Shown one piece after another: positions 26,070 to 34,916 of a stretch of DNA of 64,000 nt. The position numbers were made by a program, and so were the translations under genes. The DNA is from an uncultured Bacteroidia bacterium (GTDB lineage: Bacteria; Bacteroidota; Bacteroidia; Bacteroidales; UBA932). The notes under the pieces are model-generated. The model ran no database searches and was not told where the DNA came from. It saw only the letters and a list, made by a program, of their open reading frames with translations. The stretch is taken from contig CACXMA010000013.1 in assembly GCA_902768665.1 (NCBI GenBank), positions 1 through 64,000 on the forward strand, given 5' to 3'. Within the stretch, counting starts at the first letter, position 1. Every line of letters starts with the position of its first letter.

Positions 26070-26106
26070 AAAGAAAGGGACAGGCAAGCGCCTGTCCCTT
26101 TCTTTT
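26070..26106. terminator. Bidirectional terminator between gpmA and the SIMPL gene
   Basis: A perfect 15-bp inverted repeat (26070-26084 with 26091-26105) with a 6-base loop. The outer ends are A-rich on one side and T-rich on the other, so it can work on both strands for the convergent genes. Confidence 0.8.
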
Positions 26107-26121
26107 GCCCGGTGCCGGAGA

Positions 26122-26817
26122 TTAGTCGTCCAGCCGGTAGGTGATGGTCACGACGTCGCGGACCTCCATCATGCGGGGATTGTCATCCGAGCTGTAGATG
26201 TTGAACTGGCCCTGGTCTGCCGTGATGACCTTTCCGAGCTCGCTGCCGACACAGCCGGCGATTTGCTCGGCCGTCTCGCGGGCGTGGCCGAAGGCTTCGT
26301 CCAGCATCTCGGACTTGAGGCTCTGGAATTCGGTGTACTTGTAGTTGAAGTAGCCGTCCAGGGAGATGCCCTTGCTGATCAGCTCGCCCTGCTTGTTGAT
26401 GAGCTCGTGGACCTGGTCGATCTTGCTCGTCGTGACCGTGAAGCGGGTCGTGAGCTTATAATAATAAGGAAGGCGGTCGTCGGACCAGCGGTTGTTGAGG
26501 CGGTCGTCCACCTCCGGCGGAAGCTTCTTGATGTCTTCTTCCGTGAGGCCGTTCTGGGTCAGGAACCCGTAGACGGTGTCTTCCCGCTGCTGCATCTCGC
26601 GGTAGAGGCCCGGCAGGTCGTTGCCTGTCGCGGAGATGGTAAAGGACCATTTGATGACGTTGGCCTCCACTTTCCTTTCGGAAAGGCCCTTGACCGTGAC
26701 CTGGCGGCCCTTGTTGATGTTGCTTGTCACCGCCGACTTGAGGATGAAGCCGAAGGCGATGAGGCTGGCGCCGAGGATGACGGCGGCCCAGAGTTTCTTG
26801 TCACATTTGCATTCCAT
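26122..26817 (-). CDS. SIMPL-domain (DUF541) membrane-anchored protein
   Basis: 231 residues: a short cytoplasmic start (MECKCDKK), one membrane helix (LWAAVILGASLIAFGFILK) and a periplasmic SIMPL domain (about 35-230) with the family start GRQVTVKGLSERKVEANVIKWSF. Members of this family are poorly understood; some are linked to oxidative or membrane stress. The gene is 13 bases downstream of kbl on the same strand and probably shares its transcript. Confidence 0.85.
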   Translation of the reverse strand: MECKCDKKLWAAVILGASLIAFGFILKSAVTSNINKGRQVTVKGLSERKVEANVIKWSFTISATGNDLPGLYREMQQREDTVYGFLTQNGLTEEDIKKLPPEVDDRLNNRWSDDRLPYYYKLTTRFTVTTSKIDQVHELINKQGELISKGISLDGYFNYKYTEFQSLKSEMLDEAFGHARETAEQIAGCVGSELGKVITADQGQFNIYSSDDNPRMMEVRDVVTITYRLDD

Positions 26818-26829
26818 GGTAGAAGGATT

Positions 26830-28020
26830 TTACTTAATCACTCCAAGTTCCTTGCCAACCTTGATGAAGGCGGCGATGGCTTTGTCGAGGTGCTCTTTCC
26901 TGTGGGCGGCGGAGAGCTGGACACGGATGCGGGCCTGGCCCTTCGGGACAACGGGATAGTAGAAACCGGTGACGAAGATGCCTTCCTTTGCCATCGCGGC
27001 GGCGAACTTCTGGGACAGCGGGGCGTCATAGAGCATGACGGCGCAGATGGCGGACTGCGTGGGCTTGATGTCGAAACCGGCGGCCATCATCTTCTCGCGG
27101 AAGTAGACGACGTTTTCCTGCTGACGGTCGTGCAGCTCGTTGGATTCCTCGAGCATCTTGAACATCTCGAGGCCGGCGCCGACGATCATCGGGGGCAGGG
27201 AATTGGAGAAGAGATACGGGCGGGAACGCTGGCGGAGGAGGTCGATGATCTCCTGACGGCCGGTCGTGAATCCGCCGACGGCGCCGCCGAAGGCCTTGCC
27301 GAGGGTGCCCGTGAAGATGTCGATGCGGCCGTAGCAGTTGAACTGCTCGGCGACGCCGTGGCCCGTCTTGCCGACAACGCCGGCGCTGTGGCTCTCGTCG
27401 ACCATCACGAGGGCGTCGTATTTCTCGGCGAGGTCGCAGATCTTGTCCATCGGGGCGACGTTGCCGTCCATGGAGAAGACGCCGTCCGTCGCGATGATGC
27501 GGAAGCGGCAGGACTGGGCTTCCTGGAGCTTGGCCTCGAGGTCGGCCATGTCGGCATTGGCGTAGCGGAAGCGCTGAGCCTTGCACAGGCGGACGCCGTC
27601 GATGATGGAGGCGTGGTTCAGCGAGTCGGAGATGATGGCGTCCTCCGCCGTGAGAAGCGGCTCGAAGACACCGCCGTTGGCGTCGAAGCAGGCGGCGTAG
27701 AGGATGGCGTCATCGGTGTGGAAATACTTGGCGATGGCCTTTTCCAGCTCGCGGTGGCGGTCCTGCGTGCCGCAGATGAAGCGGACGGAGGACATGCCGT
27801 AGCCGCGCTCGTCCATGGCCTTTTTCGCCGCCTCAATCAGGCGGGGGCTGTCGGCGAGGCCGAGGTAGTTGTTGGCGCAGAAGTTGAGGGCCTTGCTGCC
27901 GTCCTGGAGGGTGATTTCGGCGCCCTGGGCGGAAACGATGTTGCGCTCTCTCTTGTAAAGACCGGCTTCCTCGATTTCGGCGAGGGTGTCCTGGAGGTAC
28001 TTTTGGAATTTTCCGTACAT
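26830..28020 (-). CDS. kbl: Kbl, 2-amino-3-ketobutyrate CoA ligase (glycine C-acetyltransferase)
   Basis: A PLP enzyme of the alpha-oxoamine synthase family that splits 2-amino-3-ketobutyrate with CoA into glycine and acetyl-CoA. The 396 residues show NFCANNYLGLADSP, GYGMSSVRFICGTQDRHRELE, SDSLNHASIIDG, VMVDESHSAG (PLP Asp) and GTLGKAFGGAVGG with the PLP Lys. The divergent gene is a threonine 3-dehydrogenase-like SDR, which makes the substrate, so the assignment as Kbl rather than another alpha-oxoamine synthase is well supported by context. Confidence 0.95.
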   Translation of the reverse strand: MYGKFQKYLQDTLAEIEEAGLYKRERNIVSAQGAEITLQDGSKALNFCANNYLGLADSPRLIEAAKKAMDERGYGMSSVRFICGTQDRHRELEKAIAKYFHTDDAILYAACFDANGGVFEPLLTAEDAIISDSLNHASIIDGVRLCKAQRFRYANADMADLEAKLQEAQSCRFRIIATDGVFSMDGNVAPMDKICDLAEKYDALVMVDESHSAGVVGKTGHGVAEQFNCYGRIDIFTGTLGKAFGGAVGGFTTGRQEIIDLLRQRSRPYLFSNSLPPMIVGAGLEMFKMLEESNELHDRQQENVVYFREKMMAAGFDIKPTQSAICAVMLYDAPLSQKFAAAMAKEGIFVTGFYYPVVPKGQARIRVQLSAAHRKEHLDKAIAAFIKVGKELGVIK

Positions 28021-28058
28021 ATCTATAATAATTATGTGTTAGATTTCGTTTGACATTT

Positions 28059-28066
28059 CAAATTTA
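28059..28066 (-). promoter_or_regulatory. -7 element of kbl
   Basis: Reverse-strand TAAATTTG about 39 bases before the kbl ATG. No convincing -33 element. Confidence 0.4.
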
Positions 28067-28120
28067 CCGTTTTTTTTGAACAAATCCCTCGAAATGTATG
28101 GAAAAGTTGAATAAATCTGC

Positions 28121-28128
28121 TAATTTTG
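28121..28128 (+). promoter_or_regulatory. -7 element of the threonine dehydrogenase gene
   Basis: TAATTTTG, 27 bases before the ATG at 28155. No convincing -33 element. Confidence 0.4.
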
Positions 28129-28154
28129 TATGCTAAAAAGTGATAACCACATAT

Positions 28155-29114
28155 ATGAAAAATGTCCTTGTGATTGGCTCCACCGGCCAGATCGGCTCCG
28201 AGCTCACCATGAAAATCCGCCGCGAGATCGCAGGCAGTCAAGTAGTTGCCGGCTATATTCCGGGTGCAGAGCCGAAGGGAATCCTTCTCGAAAGCGGTCC
28301 CGCAGAGATTGCGGACGTCCGCGACGCGCAGGGCCTGGCCGCCATCGTCGACAAATACAAGATCGACACGATCTACAACCTCGCCGCCCTGCTGTCCGCC
28401 GTCGCCGAGCGCAAGCCGCTCCTTGCCTGGGACATCCAGATGAACGGCCTCATCAACATCCTCGAAATCGCCCGCGAGAAGGGCTGCGCCGTCTTTACGC
28501 CTTCCTCCATCGGCTCTTTCGGCCCCGAGACCCCGCATGTCGGCACGCCGCAGGATACCATCCAGCGTCCCCGTTCCATGTACGGCGTGACGAAGGTCGC
28601 CACCGAGCTTCTCAGCGACTACTATTTCCATAAATATGGCGTCGACACCCGTTCGGTCCGCTTCCCGGGCCTGATCTCCAACGTCACGCTGCCCGGCGGC
28701 GGCACGACCGACTACGCCGTCGAGGTCTACTACAGCGCCGTCAAGGGGGAGGAGTTTGTCTGCCCGATAGGCCCCGGCACCTATATGGACATGATGTACA
28801 TGCCCGACGCCCTCAAGGCCGCCATCGACATCATGATCGCCGACCCGACCCGCCTGATCCACCGCAATTCCTTCAACATCGCCTCCATGAGCTTCGAGCC
28901 GGAGCAGCTCTTCGCCAAGATCCGCGAATATATCCCGTCGCTCAAGGTCCGCTATGAGGTGGATCCCGTCCGCCAGGCCATCGCCAACTCCTGGCCGGAC
29001 AGCATGGACGACAGCTGCGCCCGCGCCGAATGGGACTGGAAACCGTCCTTCGACATGGATTCCATGACCCGCGACATGATCGACGCCCTGCGTAAGAAAT
29101 TTGCGATTTCTTAA
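28155..29114 (+). CDS. L-threonine 3-dehydrogenase, NAD-dependent epimerase/SDR type
   Basis: 319 residues from ATG 28155 (MKNVLVIGSTGQIGSELTMKIR). It has the Rossmann motif GSTGQIG (8-14), INLAAL-like segment YNLAALLSAVAE, the catalytic Ser in TPSSIGSFGPETP and the YGVTK Tyr-Lys pair in RSMYGVTKVATELLSDYY. This matches the short-chain dehydrogenase form of threonine dehydrogenase found in Bacteroidetes. It oxidises threonine to 2-amino-3-ketobutyrate, which Kbl, encoded divergently, converts to glycine. A strong terminator follows 44 bases after the stop. Confidence 0.92.
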   Translation: MKNVLVIGSTGQIGSELTMKIRREIAGSQVVAGYIPGAEPKGILLESGPAEIADVRDAQGLAAIVDKYKIDTIYNLAALLSAVAERKPLLAWDIQMNGLINILEIAREKGCAVFTPSSIGSFGPETPHVGTPQDTIQRPRSMYGVTKVATELLSDYYFHKYGVDTRSVRFPGLISNVTLPGGGTTDYAVEVYYSAVKGEEFVCPIGPGTYMDMMYMPDALKAAIDIMIADPTRLIHRNSFNIASMSFEPEQLFAKIREYIPSLKVRYEVDPVRQAIANSWPDSMDDSCARAEWDWKPSFDMDSMTRDMIDALRKKFAIS

Positions 29115-29157
29115 AAATCGTAAGCGCGGAAAGATAGTTTGCTTATAATTTATAACC

Positions 29158-29193
29158 AATCCGGTTTTCTGAAGTTGAAAACCGGATTTTTTT
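29158..29193 (+). terminator. Intrinsic terminator of the threonine dehydrogenase gene
   Basis: Perfect 12-bp stem (29158-29169 with 29177-29188), 7-base loop, then a run of T to 29193. Confidence 0.9.
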
Positions 29194-29320
29194 GTCGCTT
29201 TCTTGAGGGGGTGTTTCAGGTGTTTCGAATTATGAAAAATTTTTATAGCGCGCTAAATGCTTGAAAAACAATGAATTAGCAATAATATTAAATATTTTTC
29301 AAAATTTTTTCGCAAAAAAA

Positions 29321-29351
29321 TTTGCAGAAATAAAAAAAAGCCGTACCTTTG
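29321..29351 (+). promoter_or_regulatory. Strong promoter of the sRNA-like unit
   Basis: Perfect consensus: TTTG (29321-29324), 19 bases, TACCTTTG (29344-29351). Confidence 0.8.
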
Positions 29352-29356
29352 TATCC

Positions 29357-29474
29357 GGGTTGAGCCAGTAAGGTTCTCTTGATTGACTCAATCTATTGGT
29401 TATTAGTTTTAGTGTTATTAATTATGTGGTTAGTAAGAGTGGTCCGCCTGTGAAGGCCGACGCTCTTTTTTTTT
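29357..29474 (+). ncRNA. Candidate small RNA (about 118 nt) or dtd leader
   Basis: A perfect promoter and a terminator-like hairpin enclose about 110 bases without any ORF worth the name. The 5' part folds into GGTTGAG/CTCAATC (29358-29392). The 3' part is a stem of GTCCGCCT/AGGCCGAC extended by AGAG/CTCT (29436-29466) followed by nine T (29466-29474). dtd has its own -7 element at 29489-29496, after the terminator, which favours a free-standing RNA over an attenuator. I do not recognise a known RNA class. Confidence 0.6.
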
Positions 29475-29488
29475 AACCGCAAATTCCC

Positions 29489-29496
29489 TAATTTTG
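29489..29496 (+). promoter_or_regulatory. -7 element of dtd, four bases from the start codon
   Basis: TAATTTTG ends four bases before the dtd ATG, so a transcript from it would have almost no leader. Confidence 0.45.
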
Positions 29497-29500
29497 CAGT

Positions 29501-29953
29501 ATGCGTGCCGTTATCCAGAGAGTGAGCTGCGCTTCCGTCACCATCGGCGGGAGCTACCGGTCGTCTATCGGCTCCGGCCTGCTGATCCTTCTCGGTGTCG
29601 GCCATGAGGATACGCCGGAGGACCTGGACTGGCTCGTCCGCAAAATCGCCGCCCTTCGCATCTTCGACGACGGGGAGGGCGTGATGAACCGTAGCGTCGT
29701 CGATGTCGGGGGTGAGGCCCTTGTCGTCAGCCAGTTTACGCTGATGGCCTCGACGAAAAAGGGCAATCGTCCGTCTTATATCCACGCTGCCGGGCACGAG
29801 CTGGCCGTCCCCCTGTACGAGCAGTTCTGTGCGGCCCTCTCCGCCGCCATCGGCCGTCCTGTCGGCACGGGCGAGTTCGGCGCCGACATGCAGGTCGCCC
29901 TCGTCAACGACGGCCCGGTGACCATTTGTATCGATACGAAAAACAAAGAATGA
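29501..29953 (+). CDS. dtd: D-aminoacyl-tRNA deacylase
   Basis: Removes D-amino acids wrongly attached to tRNA. The 150-residue protein begins [17 protein letters not shown] and carries the two catalytic motifs of the family, SQFTLMAST (SQxTL) and [10 protein letters not shown] (NxGPVT), together with [11 protein letters not shown]. Length and order are standard. The stop overlaps the next start (ATGA), so it is coupled to the nudix gene; both remove damaged or wrong building blocks. Confidence 0.96.
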   Translation: MRAVIQRVSCASVTIGGSYRSSIGSGLLILLGVGHEDTPEDLDWLVRKIAALRIFDDGEGVMNRSVVDVGGEALVVSQFTLMASTKKGNRPSYIHAAGHELAVPLYEQFCAALSAAIGRPVGTGEFGADMQVALVNDGPVTICIDTKNKE

Positions 29954-30348
29954 AACAGATAGAAGTTGCAGCCGCCATCATCCGAAGCGGCGACAGGATT
30001 TTCGCCACCCAGCGCGGTTATGGCCAGTGGAAGGACTGGTGGGAGTTCCCGGGTGGGAAGCTGGAGCCGTGGGAATCGCCCCAGGAGGCCCTGCTGCGGG
30101 AAATCCGCGAGGAACTCTCTACGGAGATCGCCATCGACAAGTTCCTCTATACCGTGGACTGGGACTATCCCGAGTTCCACCTGACGATGCACTGTTTCAT
30201 CTGTTCGCTCCGTGGCGAGGCGCCGCATCTCAACGAGCACGAGGCCGCCCGCTGGCTACGCGCGGACGACCTCGACACTGTTCAGTGGCTACCTGCCGAC
30301 TATATCCTGCTTCCCCTGATCGCGGACGAGCTGAAACGCTATCAGTAG
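29950..30348 (+). CDS. NUDIX hydrolase, MutT-like (8-oxo-dGTP diphosphatase type)
   Basis: 132 residues with a complete Nudix box [22 protein letters not shown] (about residues 37-58). It starts [38 protein letters not shown], which is close to MutT proteins that clean oxidised dGTP from the nucleotide pool. The substrate is inferred from similarity only. The start overlaps the dtd stop by four bases. Confidence 0.88.
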   Translation: MKQIEVAAAIIRSGDRIFATQRGYGQWKDWWEFPGGKLEPWESPQEALLREIREELSTEIAIDKFLYTVDWDYPEFHLTMHCFICSLRGEAPHLNEHEAARWLRADDLDTVQWLPADYILLPLIADELKRYQ

Positions 30349-30376
30349 CCGGCCGGCACGGAATCTCTTTTCAACT

Positions 30377-31387
30377 TTATTTTCGCTTGTAGGCGGTGAA
30401 ACGCCAGGTAAGGCCGATGTCGAAATTGTGGACCTTGTCGTGGTTGTCGCCGAAGTAAGCGGCATGCAGGCGAAGCTTCTCATTGCCGAGCGGGAAGAAC
30501 TCCACTCCGCCGCCGTAATAGAAGTAATCGTTGCCGGCGGGCAGTACCAGATCGTAGGAACGGCCCAGCTCGCCCTCCGCATAGTCCGGGTCCACGTTTG
30601 CGGCGTCGTTCCGTTCGTATCCTACCTTGGAGCAGAGATTCCATTTGCCCAGCGAGAGGATGGGCTTGACGATGCAGCTCCAGTCCGACAGGGGATTCTT
30701 CTGGCCGATGGCGAAACGGTCGATGAAGTCGACGTCCACCGTGAGCGCGCCGAGGTGGAACTGGTTGCCGAGAACAATCCAGTTCATCTTGCGGTGCAGT
30801 TCATCCTCGACGAGGTTGTAGCTCCAGATGGTCTTCCAGCGGGGGAGGATGGAACCGTTCCAGTAGAGGTTATAGGAATAGGAATTCTGCGTGACGGGAG
30901 AGATCGGCGACGGGATGAACTGCAGGGAGATCGCCTGGCCGGGAACGGGCTCATAGGTCGCGCTGACGCCGAAAGCGTAGTATTGGTAGAGGCGGTTGGT
31001 GAAGGCGCCGTAGTAGTAGACGTCGATCGGGGCGGAGTCCACCTCGTAGCCGCCCACCTTGATCGGGTGCTTGCCGGCCGTGAAGGACCACTTCGGCGTG
31101 GCCTGCCAGTGGAGCCAGAGGAAGTCCGTGGCATTGAACGGGTTGGCGTCCTCGATCTTCTTGTTGAGCCGCTGGCGGACCCGGAAGGAGAGGCTCCCGG
31201 TAAGATGTCCGTATACCTGCAGGTTGAAATAGTCGCCCTGGAAACGGGAATCATAGTCCCCTTCGGTGGTCTGCTGGTGGAAGGTCGTCCGCGTTTCGAA
31301 GCCGATCTCGTCCACATGGGTTTCCTGTGCGTGGGCGCAGAAAGGCAGAAGGGCGAATGCAAGGAGAAGTAGAGCAGTCTTTTTCAT
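30377..31387 (-). CDS. Porin-like outer-membrane beta-barrel protein
   Basis: 336 residues: a signal peptide (MKKTALLLLAFALLPFCAHAQ) and a barrel made of alternating strands rich in Tyr/Trp (YFNLQVYGHLTGSLSFRVRQRLNKK; FLWLHWQATPKWSFTAGKHPIKVGGYE; YYYGAFTNRLYQYYAFGVSATYE). It resembles the phosphate-selective porin O/P group of Bacteroidetes, although the last strand ends WRFTAYKRK, not in Phe. It follows the GH3 lipoprotein gene after a single base, so it is probably co-transcribed and may pass sugars or other small solutes. Confidence 0.78.
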   Translation of the reverse strand: MKKTALLLLAFALLPFCAHAQETHVDEIGFETRTTFHQQTTEGDYDSRFQGDYFNLQVYGHLTGSLSFRVRQRLNKKIEDANPFNATDFLWLHWQATPKWSFTAGKHPIKVGGYEVDSAPIDVYYYGAFTNRLYQYYAFGVSATYEPVPGQAISLQFIPSPISPVTQNSYSYNLYWNGSILPRWKTIWSYNLVEDELHRKMNWIVLGNQFHLGALTVDVDFIDRFAIGQKNPLSDWSCIVKPILSLGKWNLCSKVGYERNDAANVDPDYAEGELGRSYDLVLPAGNDYFYYGGGVEFFPLGNEKLRLHAAYFGDNHDKVHNFDIGLTWRFTAYKRK

Positions 31388-31388
31388 A

Positions 31389-33629
31389 CTATAGGTTGAA
31401 GCTTAAGTCAGCACGGATATCGCGGGAGGACAGGCCGATGAGGGCGTGGAATTCGCCGGGCTCGGCTTTCCAGTCATGGGCCTCGGCGTCGAAGAAGCTC
31501 AGGGCACGGCGGTCCAGCGGGAAACGGACCGTGGCGCTCTCGCCGGGCTCCAGGAAGACTTTCTCGAAGCCCTTCAGCTCCTTCTCGGGACGCTCGACGG
31601 TGGCCTCCGTGTCGGAAACATAGAGCTGGACGACTTCTGCGCCGGCCACCTTGCCGCTGTTGGTCAGCGTGGCCGTGACCTCGAATCCCTCTCCGGCGGC
31701 CTTCACGGACGCATCGGAAATCTCGAAGGTCGTATAGCTCAGGCCGTGGCCGAAAGGATACTGGACGGCGAGCTTCTGCGTGTCATACCAGCGGTAGCCG
31801 ATGAAGACGCCTTCGTCGTAGTACTCCTGCCACCACTCCTTTCCCTCCTCGCGGATGCCCGGGTACTGCCGCTCGGTCTTGAGCGGGCCGTCGGCGAGGG
31901 CGAGGGGCATCGTGAAGGGCAGCTTGCCGGAAGGATTGACGGCGCCGGTCAGCACGTCCACGAGGGCGTGGCCGCTCTCGGAACCGCCGTACCAGGCCTG
32001 GACGATGGCGTCGGCCTGCTCCGACCAGGGCATCGCGACCGGAGAGCCGGAGATGTTGACGACGATCAGGTTCTCAGACACTTCCGCCAGCGCTTCGATG
32101 AGCTTGTCCTGGCCGTAGGGGAGGACGATGTCGAGGCGGTCCGTGCCTTCGTTGTCCTGGTGGTCGCTCTTGTTGAGGCCGCCGATGAAGATGACGTATT
32201 CGGCCTCGCGGGCTGCGGCGACGGCATCCGCGACAAGGCGGGCGGCGCTGCGGGATTCGCTGAGGTCCTGGCCGGTGACGACCTTGTTGTAGTCGGTGGT
32301 CGTGTCGCCGACATAGCCGCGCTCCCACTTCACCTCGGCCTTGCCGTCGAAGGCTTCCCGGATGGCGTCGAGCGGAATGACCTCATATTTGGTCTTGAGG
32401 TTGGAACTGCCGCCGCCGACGACCATCATCTTGTAGGCGTTCTCGCCGACGACGAGGATCTTGGCGCCCTCGGCGGGCTGCAGCGGCAGGATGCCGTCAT
32501 TCTTGAGCAGGACGATGCCCTCGGCGGCAATTTTTCTGGCCGCGGCGAAATGCTCGGGGCTCGTAAAGCTGCCGTAGTGCGTTTCGGGGGACATGCCGGT
32601 GCGGAAAATGGTCCGCAGCACGCGGCGGGCCTTGTCGTTGAGCTCATCCTCGGTGGCACGGCCGTCGCGGAGGCGCTCAATGAACGGGCGGGCGAGGTGG
32701 TAGTTCTGATAGCCGTCGGAGGCGTCGCTGTGGAGGCCGTCCGTCCAGGTGCCCATCTCGATGTCGAGGCCGTTGTGGACCGCCTCGTCATCGTCGCGGC
32801 AGCCGCCCCAGTCGCTGACGACCACGCCGTCGAAGCCCCATTCGCCCTTGAGGATGTCGCAGAGCAGGCGCTTGTTGTGGCAGTTGAACTGGCCGTTCCA
32901 GAGGTTGTACGAGCCCATGACGGCCCAGGCGCCGCCTTCCTTGACGGCCGCCTCGAAGGCCGGGAGGTAGATCTCGTAGAGGGTGCGGTCATCGACGATG
33001 GAATTGGTCGCGGTACGGCGCGTTTCCTGGTTGTTGACGGCGAAATGCTTGACGCAGGCCGCTACGCCCTCTCCCTGGACGCCCTGGATGTACGGAACGA
33101 CCAGCTGACCGGCCAGGTAAGGATCCTCGCCCATGTATTCGAAGGTGCGCCCGTTCAGCGGGGTGCGGCCCATGTTGATGCCGGGGCCGAGGAGGATGTC
33201 CTTTTTGCGGTAGCGGGCTTCCTCGCCGATGCTCTTGCCGTAGAGGCGCGCCAGATCGCGGTCCCATGTCGCCGCGAGGTTCACCAGGGCCGGGAAGGCC
33301 GTGCAGGAGTCGTTGGTCCATCCTGCCTGGTCCCACTCATCCCAGAGCACTTCCGGGCGGATGCCGTGGGGCCCGTCCGTATGCCAGAGCTCGGGAATGC
33401 CGAGCCGGGGCACGCCGGCGGAGGAGAACTTCGACTGGGCGTGGGTCAGGGCGACCTTTTCCTCCAGCGTCATGCGCGCGAGGGCGTCCTCGACACGTTC
33501 CTCCAGCGGGGCGGCGGGATTGAGATAGGCAGGGCCGTCAAAGGGCTTTTCTGCGGGGGTGTTGCTGCGGCAGGCTGCCGTCATGACGATGGCGGCGGCA
33601 AGGCTTAGGTAGGCGAAGATTCGTTTCAT
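31389..33629 (-). CDS. GH3 beta-glucosidase-like lipoprotein
   Basis: 746 residues. A lipoprotein signal ends at Cys20 (IVMTAACRSN). The GH3 N-terminal barrel follows with LWHTDGPHGIR, CVKHFAVNNQ (194-196 KHF) and the nucleophile Asp273 in GVVVSDWGG; then the GH3 C-terminal domain and a fibronectin-like domain (VYVSDTEATVERPEKELKGF) at the end. This order fits the beta-glucosidase/xylosidase branch. It probably works at the cell surface or in the periplasm. It lies between fprA (21 bases) and the porin gene (one base). Confidence 0.94.
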   Translation of the reverse strand: MKRIFAYLSLAAAIVMTAACRSNTPAEKPFDGPAYLNPAAPLEERVEDALARMTLEEKVALTHAQSKFSSAGVPRLGIPELWHTDGPHGIRPEVLWDEWDQAGWTNDSCTAFPALVNLAATWDRDLARLYGKSIGEEARYRKKDILLGPGINMGRTPLNGRTFEYMGEDPYLAGQLVVPYIQGVQGEGVAACVKHFAVNNQETRRTATNSIVDDRTLYEIYLPAFEAAVKEGGAWAVMGSYNLWNGQFNCHNKRLLCDILKGEWGFDGVVVSDWGGCRDDDEAVHNGLDIEMGTWTDGLHSDASDGYQNYHLARPFIERLRDGRATEDELNDKARRVLRTIFRTGMSPETHYGSFTSPEHFAAARKIAAEGIVLLKNDGILPLQPAEGAKILVVGENAYKMMVVGGGSSNLKTKYEVIPLDAIREAFDGKAEVKWERGYVGDTTTDYNKVVTGQDLSESRSAARLVADAVAAAREAEYVIFIGGLNKSDHQDNEGTDRLDIVLPYGQDKLIEALAEVSENLIVVNISGSPVAMPWSEQADAIVQAWYGGSESGHALVDVLTGAVNPSGKLPFTMPLALADGPLKTERQYPGIREEGKEWWQEYYDEGVFIGYRWYDTQKLAVQYPFGHGLSYTTFEISDASVKAAGEGFEVTATLTNSGKVAGAEVVQLYVSDTEATVERPEKELKGFEKVFLEPGESATVRFPLDRRALSFFDAEAHDWKAEPGEFHALIGLSSRDIRADLSFNL

Positions 33630-33650
33630 GCGGAAAAAGGGTTCTGTCGG

Positions 33651-34835
33651 CTATGCAAGGAGGGCGTCCGCCAGCGCCTCGAGGGCCGGCAGATCGGTGG
33701 ATTTCAGGGTACTGAGGAGCGTGACGGCCGGCTCGATGACCGTGATGCCCTTCATGGCGGCGAAGGCTTCCTTCATGATGCGGCCGGATGCCGGGGCCCA
33801 GGAGCCGTTTTCGATGAGGCCGACGCGCTTTTGCTGCCAGGCCTTGGCGGAGAGCAGGTGGAGGAAGTTCGCGGCCGGGGTAAAGAGTCCGCCGTCATAG
33901 GTCGGTGCGGCGAGGACCATCTTTCCGTAGCGGAAGGCATCCTCGACGGCCTCGGCCATGTCGTCACGGCACAGATCGGCCGTCGCGACCTTCGGACAGC
34001 CTTTCTCCCGGAGGATTTCCGCCAGCTTCAGCGCCGCTGCGGCCGTGCCGCCGTGCATGGAGGCATAGGCGACGAAAACGCCCTCGGTCTCCACGCCATA
34101 GCTGCTCCACGTCCGGTAAAGGTCGAGGTACTGCGAAAGGTCCTTGCGGAGGATGGGACCGTGCAGCGGGCAGATGACGGCGGGGGAGAGCGGCGCCACT
34201 TTCCTGAGGAGCGTCTGTACGGGCATGCCGTATTTGCCGCAGATATTGAAGTAGTAGCGGCGGGCTTCACAGGCCCAGTCGGTGTCTTCCTCGCCGAAGT
34301 AGCCGCACTTTGACAGGGCGCCGAACTTGCCGAAAGCATCGGCGCTGAAAAGCACTTTCCCGGCCGTCTCGAAGGAAACGAGCACTTCCGGCCAGTGCAC
34401 CATCGGCGCGGCGAAAAAGCGAAGCGTACGGCCGCCGAGAACGAGTTCATCCCCCTCTTTCACGACCCTGGCGCGCGAAGCGAAATCCACGCCTTCATGG
34501 AACTGGCCGAGCAGCTGGACGGCCTTCGCGGAGGTGACGAGGGTCAGGGTGGGCCACTGCCCCAGCGCCCAGACAATGAGGCCGGCATGGTCCGGCTCCA
34601 CGTGATGGGCCACGAGATAGTCCGGAGCCTTACCCGCGAGCGCTTCCAGAAGATTCTCCTTCCAGGCCTCGCCGGCCGTAGCGTCTGCGGTGTCGAGAAC
34701 GGCCGTCTTTTCGTCTTCGATGATATAGGAATTGTAGGCCATTCCTTCCGGAACGGCGTATTGGCCTTCAAAGAGATCCAGCGCGAGGTCGTCGACGCCG
34801 ATATAGCGGATCCCCGGGATGATTGTTTTTGTCAT
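33651..34835 (-). CDS. Flavodiiron protein (FprA-like)
   Basis: 394 residues from ATG 34833-34835. An N-terminal metallo-beta-lactamase domain holds the diiron ligands: HHVEPDHAG (HxExDH), APMVHWPEVL, FSADAFGKFG and CPLHGPIL. A C-terminal flavodoxin domain (about 245-394) binds FMN (VAYASMHGGTAAAALKLAEIL). Such proteins reduce oxygen or nitric oxide to harmless products in anaerobes. No rubredoxin domain or adjacent rubredoxin gene is visible. The promoter -7 element is at 34861-34868. Confidence 0.92.
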   Translation of the reverse strand: MTKTIIPGIRYIGVDDLALDLFEGQYAVPEGMAYNSYIIEDEKTAVLDTADATAGEAWKENLLEALAGKAPDYLVAHHVEPDHAGLIVWALGQWPTLTLVTSAKAVQLLGQFHEGVDFASRARVVKEGDELVLGGRTLRFFAAPMVHWPEVLVSFETAGKVLFSADAFGKFGALSKCGYFGEEDTDWACEARRYYFNICGKYGMPVQTLLRKVAPLSPAVICPLHGPILRKDLSQYLDLYRTWSSYGVETEGVFVAYASMHGGTAAAALKLAEILREKGCPKVATADLCRDDMAEAVEDAFRYGKMVLAAPTYDGGLFTPAANFLHLLSAKAWQQKRVGLIENGSWAPASGRIMKEAFAAMKGITVIEPAVTLLSTLKSTDLPALEALADALLA

Positions 34836-34860
34836 GGTCAAGAATTCATAAAAGTAACTA

Positions 34861-34890
34861 CAAATATAACAAAAAAACTGATTATCTTTG
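34861..34890. promoter_or_regulatory. Divergent -7 elements for fprA and the DUF3467 gene
   Basis: Reverse-strand TATATTTG (34861-34868) drives fprA; forward TATCTTTG (34883-34890) drives the DUF3467 gene 27 bases later. Neither has a clear -33 element. Confidence 0.5.
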
Positions 34891-34916
34891 TCAGTCAAAA
34901 CAGAAACACAATTATT

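Larger units (their letters stand above)
29115..29500 (+). other. 386-base gap without protein gene
   Basis: Contains the threonine dehydrogenase terminator (29158-29193), an AT-rich stretch (29220-29320) in which I see nothing specific, the sRNA-like unit with its promoter, and the dtd -7 element. Confidence 0.7.

Noticed and set aside
26830-28020. The Kbl gene as cysteate fatty-acyltransferase of the sulfonolipid pathway
   Set aside because: It belongs to the same enzyme family, but the divergent threonine dehydrogenase gene and the full set of Kbl motifs point to glycine formation. A phylogeny with known acyltransferases would settle it.
31446-33608. A 720-codon open frame antisense to the GH3 gene
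   Set aside because: The sense frame encodes a complete GH3 enzyme with all motifs; the antisense frame is a by-product of codon bias.
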